From Candidatus Nitrosopumilus sp. (lineage in GTDB: Archaea > Thermoproteota > Nitrososphaeria > Nitrososphaerales > Nitrosopumilaceae), in assembly GCA_029861085.1 (NCBI GenBank), contig JAOUAE010000033.1, positions 1 to 11,675 of the forward strand: a stretch of DNA of 11,675 nucleotides, given 5' to 3'. The notes under the pieces were generated by a model. It was not told the DNA's origin and did no database searches. It saw only the letters and a program-made list of their open reading frames with translations. This document shows positions 7,841 to 11,675 of the stretch, piece by piece (the first letter of the stretch is position 1; every line of letters starts with the position of its first letter). The translations under genes were made by a program, and so were the position numbers.

Positions 7841-7863
7841 CTTTTATCAAGGTACAAACTTGT

Positions 7864-7937
7864 GCCTCCCTAGCTCAGCGTGGTAGAGCATCCGACTGTT
7901 AATCGGATGGTCACCAGTTCAAGTCTGGTGGGAGGCG
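7864..7937 (+). tRNA. tRNA-Asn (anticodon GTT)
   Basis: A complete 74-base cloverleaf is visible. The acceptor stem is GCCTCCC (7864-7870) with GGGAGGC (7930-7936), with discriminator G at 7937. The D arm lies in TAGCTCAGCGTGGTAGAGCA. The anticodon stem is TCCGA/TCGGA with loop CTGTTAA, giving anticodon GTT at 7898-7900. The T arm is ACCAG-TTCAAGT-CTGGT. No intron and no encoded CCA are present, so CCA must be added after transcription, as usual in archaea. A palindromic repeat begins eight bases after the 3' end. Confidence 0.97.
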
Positions 7938-7944
7938 CGTATTA

Positions 7945-7966
7945 TTTCTAAACTCGAATTTTGAAA
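7945..7966. repeat. 22-bp palindromic repeat, copy 1
   Basis: The consensus is the half-site TTTCTAAATTC joined directly to its reverse complement GAATTTAGAAA. This copy matches at 20 of 22 positions (C at position 9, T at position 18). It starts eight bases after tRNA-Asn, in non-coding DNA. It may be a 3'-end hairpin or a protein-binding palindrome. Confidence 0.75.
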
Positions 7967-8015
7967 CATGTGGTCTGTATACATATAGTGGAAGTTGAAA
8001 ATGAAATTATTAATA

Positions 8016-8037
8016 TTTCTGAATTCGAATTTAGAAA
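8016..8037. repeat. 22-bp palindromic repeat, copy 2
   Basis: This copy matches the consensus at 21 of 22 positions (G at position 6). Its centre is 71 bp downstream of the centre of copy 1. Both lie between tRNA-Asn and the zinc-ribbon gene. Confidence 0.8.
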
Positions 8038-8069
8038 CATTAATTGGTTGTTAGCAATTAGTGTACTCG

Positions 8070-8090
8070 ATTAGACAACATAGATCTAAT
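8070..8090. repeat. Inverted repeat ATTAGA-N9-TCTAAT
   Basis: Arms at 8070-8075 and 8085-8090 are perfectly complementary, with a nine-base spacer. The arms share the TTAGA/TCTAA core of the neighbouring 22-bp palindromes. It lies about 40 bases upstream of the zinc-ribbon gene and could be part of its control region. Confidence 0.4.
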
Positions 8091-8098
8091 AGATGATC

Positions 8099-8115
8099 GC
8101 ATATTTAGAATATGC
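8099..8115. promoter_or_regulatory. Hairpin/operator-like inverted repeat before the zinc-ribbon gene
   Basis: GCATAT-TTAGA-ATATGC is a perfect 6-bp inverted repeat with a 5-base centre. It directly abuts the Shine-Dalgarno sequence at 8116-8122. It could be an RNA hairpin limiting ribosome access. It could instead be an operator over a TATA-like ATATTTAG, whose spacing would put transcription start near the TTG. Confidence 0.45.
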
Positions 8116-8122
8116 AGGAGGT
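8116..8122 (+). promoter_or_regulatory. Strong Shine-Dalgarno that decides the TTG start at 8128
   Basis: AGGAGGT ends five bases before the TTG at 8128. No ATG or GTG occurs in this frame between the upstream stop (8059-8061) and the TTG, so this site sets the start. Confidence 0.7.
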
Positions 8123-8127
8123 TTACA

Positions 8128-8376
8128 TTGGTCAGAACTAGAAGGGCCAACAGATATTGTGTGGATTGCGGAGCAAGATTGGTTTATTATCCAAGATTGT
8201 CAAACCCAAAGGCTCCAAATGAACATAGAGTACTAGTGTATGCATGCCCAGATTGTACCGATGACTTTGAAAAACCAAAAATGTTTTCCATTAAACGCAA
8301 TCAAGTGGAGGATCCATTGGAAACAGTAGAAATTGAGATTACACAATTACAGAAAAAAACAATCGTTGCAAAATAG
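8128..8376 (+). CDS. Small zinc-ribbon protein, 82 aa
   Basis: The product starts VRTRRANRYCVDCG-like (TTG start, read as Met). Two CxxC pairs, C11/C14 and C40/C43, are about 25 residues apart, the layout of a zinc ribbon, with a basic N-terminus (RTRRANR) that could contact nucleic acid. The rest is charged (FEKPKMFSIKRNQVEDPLE). The function is unknown; by motif alone it could be a transcription- or translation-associated accessory protein. The start is set by AGGAGGT five bases upstream. The next gene begins 12 bases after the stop, so the two are probably one transcription unit. Confidence 0.8.
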   Translation: MVRTRRANRYCVDCGARLVYYPRLSNPKAPNEHRVLVYACPDCTDDFEKPKMFSIKRNQVEDPLETVEIEITQLQKKTIVAK

Positions 8377-8388
8377 AAGTAAAGAAAT

Positions 8389-8616
8389 ATGTCGTATCCA
8401 GAAAAATCAAGAAGTAATGCGTGGTTCTTGTTACCAATATTTTTTGGAGTCATAGGAGGAATAATCGCATTTTTTATTTTGCGGCAGGATGATCCACATA
8501 AGGCAAAGAACTGCTTGTATTTGGGAATTGTATTCATGGTAATTGGAATTATTTTCAATATTTTGCTTGCTGCATCATTTCCAAGCTTAGATTCAGGTTT
8601 TAATGTGAATATCTAG
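8389..8616 (+). CDS. Small two-helix membrane protein, 75 aa
   Basis: The protein has two clear hydrophobic helices: residues about 12-31 (WFLLPIFFGVIGGIIAFFIL) and about 43-62 (LYLGIVFMVIGIIFNILLAA). They are joined by a short polar loop, LRQDDPHKAKNC. The N-terminus is MSYPEKSRSNA and the tail SFPSLDSGFNVNI. The loop resembles small archaeal membrane proteins I remember with an R-x-DDP-x-KA-x-x-C pattern, but I cannot name a function. There is no Shine-Dalgarno sequence; the ATG follows the zinc-ribbon gene by 12 bases, suggesting co-transcription. Palindrome copy 3 begins 39 bases after its stop. Confidence 0.8.
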   Translation: MSYPEKSRSNAWFLLPIFFGVIGGIIAFFILRQDDPHKAKNCLYLGIVFMVIGIIFNILLAASFPSLDSGFNVNI

Positions 8617-8654
8617 ACGGTATTACGTTGCTTTCCTAGTAAAGATACACATTA

Positions 8655-8676
8655 TGTCTAAATTCGAATTTAGAAA
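8655..8676. repeat. 22-bp palindromic repeat, copy 3
   Basis: This copy matches the consensus (TTTCTAAATTC plus its reverse complement) at 21 of 22 positions, with a G at position 2. It lies between the small membrane-protein gene and the DUF2299-like gene. Confidence 0.8.
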
Positions 8677-8703
8677 TATTATAAATTTAGCATGATAATC
8701 ATT

Positions 8704-8715
8704 TGAATTTAGAAT
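8704..8715. repeat. Possible half-site of the palindromic repeat
   Basis: TGAATTTAGAAT matches 10 of 12 bases of the right half of the palindrome; the left half is not conserved. It lies about 20-28 bases before the ATG at 8732, so it may simply be the TATA-like element of that gene. A second lone half-site, CGAATTTAGAGA (11 of 12), occurs at 9848-9859. Confidence 0.25.
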
Positions 8716-8731
8716 CATATAGAACTAATTT

Positions 8732-9193
8732 ATGGAAATTTGTATGAGTGTATCTAGAATGAGGGACAATGTAGAAAGATGGGTAATTCATGAAGGTCTT
8801 TCTTTTGAAGATGTAAAAAATCCGGAAAATAGTTTTCAAATTTTAGTAAAACATGCAGGTCAATACGGAATTCCTGTAGATGTGTTTGAGCCAAAAGGAC
8901 AACCAGGAATTCTAGTGATAGGGGCTAAAGTAATTATGAAAAACAGTCAGATTTCAAGATATTTGGGATTTAATGCAGAAGAAAAAGAGAAATTTGAGAA
9001 AAAAGTTGCCGATTTTTGCTATTCAATACAAGCAATCAACAAAATTATCACAGAGGACGGTAAACAAAAGGTTGGAGTTTATGTTGTGTTGGATGATAAG
9101 GAAAACATCAATCAACAGACCATGCTGGATGCAATAGACAAAGTTTCAGAAATACATGAAAAAACGTCAAGATTTTTGCTAAAGACATTTTAA
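8732..9193 (+). CDS. DUF2299-like protein, 153 aa
   Basis: The single alpha/beta domain has the layout I associate with the uncharacterised archaeal/bacterial DUF2299 family. It has an N-terminal helix with a W (VERWVIHEGLSFEDVK), a strand pair (SFQILVKHAGQYGIPVDVFE), a strand GILVIGAKVIM, then a long charged helix (EEKEKFEKKVADFCYSIQAI). The family has no known reaction; the fold recalls YbjN/secretion-chaperone-like proteins, which is inference. There is no signal peptide or membrane segment. Three ATGs (8732, 8744, 8759) could start it; conserved sequence begins after the third, so the first two remain open. It has its own upstream gap with palindrome copy 3 and no Shine-Dalgarno sequence, so it may be leaderless. 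Confidence 0.75.
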   Translation: MEICMSVSRMRDNVERWVIHEGLSFEDVKNPENSFQILVKHAGQYGIPVDVFEPKGQPGILVIGAKVIMKNSQISRYLGFNAEEKEKFEKKVADFCYSIQAINKIITEDGKQKVGVYVVLDDKENINQQTMLDAIDKVSEIHEKTSRFLLKTF

Positions 9194-9240
9194 AAAAATA
9201 GGTTATTTATCAATTCTATGCGGGTCCTATATCAAGAATT

Positions 9241-9277
9241 CACCATGTTACATCATGTTACATCATGTTACATCATG
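9241..9277. repeat. 10-bp tandem repeat CATCATGTTA, about 3.7 units
   Basis: Units are at 9241-9250 (CACCATGTTA), 9251-9260, 9261-9270, and a partial one at 9271-9277 running into a coding-like stretch. Each unit carries an ATG (9245, 9255, 9265, 9275), ten bases apart, so the ATGs cycle through all three frames. Confidence 0.9.
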
Positions 9278-9485
9278 AAAACAAAAAAAATCAAAGCCAA
9301 AAGAATTAGTTATTTCTACGGCAGAACTGCTAAAATTGGGTATGAGTGTGATGAATAAAGCACTCAAAGTAGCAAATACTGCTAAAAAAGGCAAAATCAC
9401 CATCAGAGTAGAGAAAACCCAACCTGGAATCGTTATTTGGATTTGTAGGTTAATCACTATTTTTGATCAAAAATCTCACAAATAG
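9275..9485 (+). pseudogene. Small ORF apparently frameshifted at an A8 run
   Basis: From ATG 9275 the frame gives MKTKKIKAKRISYFYGRTAK and stops after 27 codons. The frame one base over is open from 9279 to the TAG at 9483-9485 and reads like a real small protein: PKELVISTAELLKLGMSVMN, then KALKVANTAKKGKITIRVEK, then TQPGIVIW. That frame has no start at its 5' end except a TTG at 9336 and an ATG at 9342 (47 codons). Losing one A from the A8 run (9283-9290) would join the ATG to this frame and give about 70 residues. It is therefore a decayed gene, a sequencing error, or a slippage site; a real 47-aa product from 9342 is also possible. No family recognised. Confidence 0.4.
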
Positions 9486-9487
9486 TG
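9455..9487. repeat. Inverted repeat CACTATTT...AAATAGTG with inner palindrome
   Basis: Perfect 8-bp arms at 9455-9462 and 9480-9487 flank a 14-bp palindrome, TTTTTGATCAAAAA (9460-9473), that overlaps the left arm. It sits at the 3' end of the split small ORF and may form its transcript-end hairpin. Confidence 0.5.
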
Positions 9488-9592
9488 TGTATTTTGATTA
9501 AACATACAATAATCAATAAAAATATTTGGACATAGAATCAACAGTTTAGGGTTATTATTCAATTATGACGCATTAATGAAAGCAGTCAAATC

Positions 9593-9611
9593 ACCATCAA
9601 ATTATGATGGT
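9593..9611. repeat. Inverted repeat ACCATCA-N5-TGATGGT
   Basis: Perfect 7-bp arms with a 5-base loop (AATTA) in non-coding DNA. It could form a short RNA hairpin, and no adjacent T-run suggests termination. Confidence 0.4.
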
Positions 9612-9652
9612 AACTACAGATTTGATAGATAAATTAATGTCATTAGTGGTTG

Positions 9653-9665
9653 GTGGTTAAACCAC
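9653..9665. repeat. Inverted repeat GTGGTT-A-AACCAC
   Basis: Perfect 6-bp arms around a single central base. This is too tight for an RNA hairpin and fits a DNA-binding palindrome better. No gene start lies immediately downstream. Confidence 0.4.
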
Positions 9666-9691
9666 AATTTCAATATTTTGCCATATTTTTT

Positions 9692-9717
9692 CTAAAAGCC
9701 CCCCTTATTTGGCATAA
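9692..9717 (+). repeat. C-rich diverged repeat, block A
   Basis: CTAAAAG followed by six C, then TTATTTGGCATAA. It shares the C-run and the TTT(A)GGCATAA end with the block at 9958-9993. Confidence 0.35.
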
Positions 9718-9774
9718 AATATGGGTCCAAAAATATTCACATGCAGTAAAATTAAAAATGTTCTAAAATGAACA

Positions 9775-9924
9775 ATGAAACATATATCATCAGAGATTGA
9801 TAAATCAACGATTAATGAAAAATTGAATCTACAAACAACGTCTTTAACGAATTTAGAGAATTCTCATCTAGTCTTTTTTTTCAAGTTTTTGATCAGATTA
9901 CATCAATTTCAAAATAATTTCTAA
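9775..9924 (+). CDS. Doubtful 49-aa ORF
   Basis: The ORF reads MKHISSEIDKSTINEKLNLQ and continues to a hydrophobic, Phe-rich end (VFFFKFLIRLHQF). The first 30 residues look protein-like (polar, helix-forming). The second part is read through a T8 run and looks like chance translation of a terminator. A small inverted repeat, TGTTC-N6-GAACA (9759-9774), lies directly before the ATG. It may be a truncated gene remnant or not coding at all. No family recognised. Confidence 0.2.
   Translation: MKHISSEIDKSTINEKLNLQTTSLTNLENSHLVFFFKFLIRLHQFQNNF
9856..9881 (+). terminator. Possible + strand terminator: palindrome then T8
   Basis: The 10-bp palindrome GAGAATTCTC (9856-9865) is followed by a run of eight T (9874-9881), and a second T5 follows at 9886-9890. 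This would suit termination of a + strand transcript from the 9.5-9.8 kb region. Confidence 0.3.
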
Positions 9925-9957
9925 AATGATCAATTTTACAAAAACAAGCCTAGGCGT

Positions 9958-9993
9958 TAAACCCCCCCTTAAAATTAGCATGTTTAGGCATAA
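9958..9993 (+). repeat. C-rich diverged repeat, block B
   Basis: TAAA plus seven C, then TTAAAATTAG (9958-9978), then TTTAGGCATAA (9983-9993). The first part recurs at 10124-10142 with a shorter C-run, and the second resembles 9708-9717. The C-run can also pair with GGGGGGTT at 10024-10031. Confidence 0.4.
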
Positions 9994-10123
9994 TGTGAAA
10001 TTTTCAAGATTGGGTGTTTTGATGGGGGGTTGAACACTTGTGCCTACATCCAAGATGCAACTATGATTCTACCAAGATCTCCCAGCTAAACATAGGTCAA
10101 GTTTTAGAGTTGTGCGTAAAAGC

Positions 10124-10142
10124 TAAACCCCATTAAAATTAG
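10124..10142 (+). repeat. C-rich diverged repeat, block C
   Basis: TAAACCCCATTAAAATTAG repeats the left half of the block at 9958-9978 with a shorter C-run. AGCTAAAC at its left edge (10121-10128) recurs at 10084-10091. Confidence 0.4.
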
Positions 10143-10143
10143 T

Positions 10144-10157
10144 AAAAAAAGAAAAAA
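10144..10157 (-). terminator. T-run terminator of the exported-protein gene
   Basis: On the - strand this reads T6-C-T7, starting 17 bases after the stop codon at 10174. Such oligo-T tracts are the usual archaeal transcription-termination signal. Confidence 0.65.
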
Positions 10158-10173
10158 GTGAGGTTGTTGGAGC

Positions 10174-10749
10174 TTAGTCTAATGTGCTGACAACCTTAAC
10201 AACGCAAATGTTTCCACTGTCAAGAGTAGTCATTTGTACGGCTAATGCTTGATGTACTTTAGTTGCACCAGTATCCTCCAAAGTGTATCTATCTCCAGAT
10301 AAAACAGCTGTTGAATCTGCAAACTCAGGATTGGGGAAAGCTAGACATGTTTCCCATGTTTTATTACCTTCAGTTACTGATTTTGTGAGAATTTTATGGC
10401 CATGCCATGTAAAATCTGGTCCTGGAGGACAATCGGGTTGTTCATCAGGATCATCACAGAAATCATGAGATGCAAATGCGAAGGCTCCAGCATTTGTAAC
10501 TAGAACAATTGCGAGAACATCTCCTGCATCCTCTGGTTGTGTTTCACCGGCAGTTCCCCTAACAGTAACATATGGATCATCATTTTCATCCATTCCCATA
10601 CTTGTTAAGATAAGATGTGGTGAGGCTGCATATACTGGGTTTGAAATCATTGCAATTGCAAAAGCAGCTGCTAATGTTAACCCTAGAATCGGTTTTGTAT
10701 TAATTGGTACAAGTTCCAAACATTGGATATTTAAGATAATATGCTGCAT
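10174..10749 (-). CDS. Exported protein with signal peptide, unknown function
   Basis: The product has up to 191 residues. A Sec-type signal peptide is clear: positive NTKP, hydrophobic core ILGLTLAAAFAIAMISNP, then VYA with likely cleavage after residue 41. The mature part (about 150 residues) is acidic and rich in beta-type sequence, with four Cys (98, 107, 135, 182) and a DDPDEQPDCPPGPDF loop. These suit an extracellular, perhaps disulfide-bonded domain or a metal-binding one; no family recognised. The start is uncertain. ATG 10749 gives an atypical 15-residue lead (MQHIILNIQCLELVP) before the signal; TTG 10719 is possible; and the signal itself begins at an Ile (ATT, 10704) where related signals I recall begin with Met. 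Confidence 0.8.
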   Translation of the reverse strand: MQHIILNIQCLELVPINTKPILGLTLAAAFAIAMISNPVYAASPHLILTSMGMDENDDPYVTVRGTAGETQPEDAGDVLAIVLVTNAGAFAFASHDFCDDPDEQPDCPPGPDFTWHGHKILTKSVTEGNKTWETCLAFPNPEFADSTAVLSGDRYTLEDTGATKVHQALAVQMTTLDSGNICVVKVVSTLD

Positions 10750-10901
10750 TATGCAATTATGATATTAATTGAATTGATCGCAAAAAAGATCAAAAATTCT
10801 AGGGCAAAAAAATACCAATCCTCAAGGCTTGATGAAATATTCTATAACAAATTAGCAAATCCTATGTATAGTATGATAAATTAATCATTGATCGAGTATT
10901 T

Positions 10902-10914
10902 TACCAAAATGGTA
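10902..10914. repeat. Inverted repeat TACCA-AAA-TGGTA in the divergent intergenic region
   Basis: Perfect 5-bp arms with a 3-base centre, about 33 bases before the GTG at 10947 and roughly where promoter elements would be. It is a candidate operator in the 197-bp space between the divergent genes. Confidence 0.35.
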
Positions 10915-10946
10915 GAGGGTTTTGAGAACAAATTTGCACAAAAAAT

Positions 10947-11474
10947 GTGCGTTTCAACTATATACCAAAAAACTGCACAGATTTTGTGGCAAGGATAGGT
11001 CTAGTATTGGTACTAGGAGTGGTAATCTCAATAATGGCAGTTTCTATGTACATGTATGCAGAAAATAGGATTAACATAATTGAGGCAAACAGTGGCGACA
11101 AAGTCAAAGTAGGACCCGTAGAGTACACCATAACCTTTGAGGGAACACATGAGGGAGACAAGGAAACACAGCCTGAAAACACGTTTGTTCATATTGGAAT
11201 TGTTGCAAAAAATATCAGTGAAGAGAGAACATTGATGTCAGAAGGCCAGTTCTACATCATAGAAGACAAGACAAAATATGAGGCAGTGTATGGGGAGTTT
11301 TCCTCAAAAGATTTACTCTCAGAATGGCTTGAACCAGGCAAGGCAATAGAAAAAACAACACAGTTTGACATTCCCTTTGATGAAGAAAAACAGTACAACG
11401 TAATCATAAGGCCACAAAAAGAGCAGACATCTGTTGATACTGCAGTTGTCTGCATTACTAATTGCGAACAATAA
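10947..11474 (+). CDS. Membrane-anchored DUF4352-like protein, 175 aa
   Basis: One N-terminal membrane helix (about residues 17-37, IGLVLVLGVVISIMAVSMYM) is followed by an extracytoplasmic Ig-like domain resembling DUF4352. Visible are VGPVEYTITFEGTHEGD, the FVHIGIVAKNISEE strand, QFYIIEDKTKYEAVY, then the LEPGKAIEKTTQFDIP pattern that closes this fold. DUF4352 domains occur on exported lipoproteins and membrane proteins; their role is mostly unknown. The C-terminus has two Cys (CITNC). The GTG start is the only usual start in frame after a stop at 10923; an ATG at 10945 is in another frame. It is divergent from the exported-protein gene and convergent with the gene at the right edge. Confidence 0.75.
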   Translation: MRFNYIPKNCTDFVARIGLVLVLGVVISIMAVSMYMYAENRINIIEANSGDKVKVGPVEYTITFEGTHEGDKETQPENTFVHIGIVAKNISEERTLMSEGQFYIIEDKTKYEAVYGEFSSKDLLSEWLEPGKAIEKTTQFDIPFDEEKQYNVIIRPQKEQTSVDTAVVCITNCEQ

Positions 11475-11537
11475 ATTCAACAATATCAAAGAAATGCAGC
11501 CTAATTTTCTATGATTTACCATTGTTGGTTTGATATA

Positions 11538-11559
11538 TTTCTAAATTCGAAATTAGAAA
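11538..11559. repeat. 22-bp palindromic repeat, copy 4
   Basis: This copy matches the consensus at 21 of 22 positions (A at position 15). The symmetry extends outward as ATAT on the left and ATAT on the right. It lies between two convergent genes, nine bases beyond the stop of the - strand gene. Confidence 0.8.
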
Positions 11560-11568
11560 TATACCAAA

Positions 11569-11675
11569 TTACTCACTCATCTTCAACTCAGGCAAGACAA
11601 AGACTTTGTCGGGCTTTATCTTCAATATCACCCTTTTTTCATCATCACGCTTGAAGGGATAGTGGTCTCTTTCCA
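11569..11675 (-). CDS. 3' end of a - strand gene leaving the window
   Basis: On the - strand a frame is open from the right edge to TAA at 11569-11571, giving 34 residues ERDHYPFKRDDEKRVILKIK then PDKVFVLPELKMSE. The other two - strand frames have early stops, and the composition is clearly protein-like. The R-x-x-Y-P...ERV-x-L-x-I-x-PDKV pattern recalls the C-terminus of pyridoxamine-phosphate-oxidase-like/F420-binding proteins, but this is a weak guess from a short fragment. It is convergent with the DUF4352-like gene, with palindrome copy 4 between them. Confidence 0.6.
   Translation of the reverse strand, partial: ERDHYPFKRDDEKRVILKIKPDKVFVLPELKMSE

Larger units (their letters stand above)
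9194..10173. other. Long gap without a convincing intact gene
   Basis: These 980 bases contain no long open frame on either strand. Present are a period-10 repeat with stacked ATGs (9241-9277), a small ORF apparently split at an A8 run (9275-9485), inverted repeats at 9455-9487, 9593-9611 and 9653-9665, a 49-codon ORF at 9775-9924, a T8 run at 9874-9881, and C-rich diverged repeats at 9692-9717, 9958-9993 and 10124-10142. A non-coding RNA or decayed genes are both possible. Confidence 0.6.

Noticed and set aside
7945..8676. CRISPR array formed by the repeated palindromes
   Set aside because: Spacings are irregular (71 bp, then over 600 bp), genes lie between copies, and there are no spacers of uniform length or cas genes.
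9347..9356. GTGATGA as box C of a C/D-box guide RNA
   Set aside because: No box D (CTGA) or C'/D' pair at a suitable distance was found, and the site lies in a protein-like frame.
9263..9457. 64-codon - strand frame over the small split ORF
   Set aside because: It is hydrophobic by virtue of being the complement of Lys-rich codons, and the + strand frame looks more protein-like.
10283..10468. 61-codon + strand frame
   Set aside because: It is antisense to the exported-protein gene, which has a clear signal peptide and terminator.
11319..11522. 67-codon - strand frame below the DUF4352-like gene
   Set aside because: It overlaps the confident + strand gene and has low-quality, Leu/Phe-rich composition with no recognisable start signal.

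Overview
The window looks like a chromosomal segment of an AT-rich ammonia-oxidising archaeon (Nitrososphaerota/Thaumarchaeota, Nitrosopumilaceae-like). The evidence is archaeal-type ribosomal proteins (eS4 between uL24 and uL5, the RNase P protein Rpp29 between uL29 and uS17), a tRNA without an encoded CCA, TATA-like promoters, T-run terminators, and several small proteins resembling conserved thaumarchaeal hypotheticals. Genus assignment is inference.

Left part (1-7485): the archaeal S10/spc ribosomal cluster, all on the + strand and tightly packed, mostly with 1- or 4-base start/stop overlaps. The order is uL3 (5' end outside the window), uL4, uL23, uS19, uL22, uS3, uL29, Rpp29, uS17, uL14, uL24, eS4, uL5, uS14 (59 aa, with a CxxC...CxxC zinc ribbon), uS8 and uL6. 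uL2 is missing from its usual place between uL23 and uS19, and the usual spc tail (eL32, eL19, uL18, uS5, uL30, uL15, SecY) does not follow uL6. A 95-aa protein of unknown function sits just behind uL6.

Middle part (7500-9200): a tRNA-Asn(GTT) gene, then three small or medium + strand genes: a TTG-started zinc-ribbon protein with a strong Shine-Dalgarno sequence, a two-helix membrane protein, and a DUF2299-like protein. The gaps here carry three copies of a 22-bp near-perfect palindrome (half-site TTTCTAAATTC). A fourth copy lies at 11538-11559.

Right part (9194-11675): about 980 bp without a convincing intact gene. It holds a 10-bp tandem repeat with stacked ATG codons leading into a small ORF that appears frameshifted at an A8 run, several inverted repeats, and diverged C-rich repeats. 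Then come a - strand exported protein with a T-run terminator, a divergent + strand membrane-anchored DUF4352-like protein, the fourth palindrome, and the 3' end of a - strand gene leaving the window.

The ribosomal genes together supply core parts of both ribosomal subunits plus one RNase P subunit. The other genes have no evident joint pathway. The palindrome family is the strongest unexplained signal; whether it is an operator, a 3'-end hairpin or a small dispersed repeat cannot be decided from this window.
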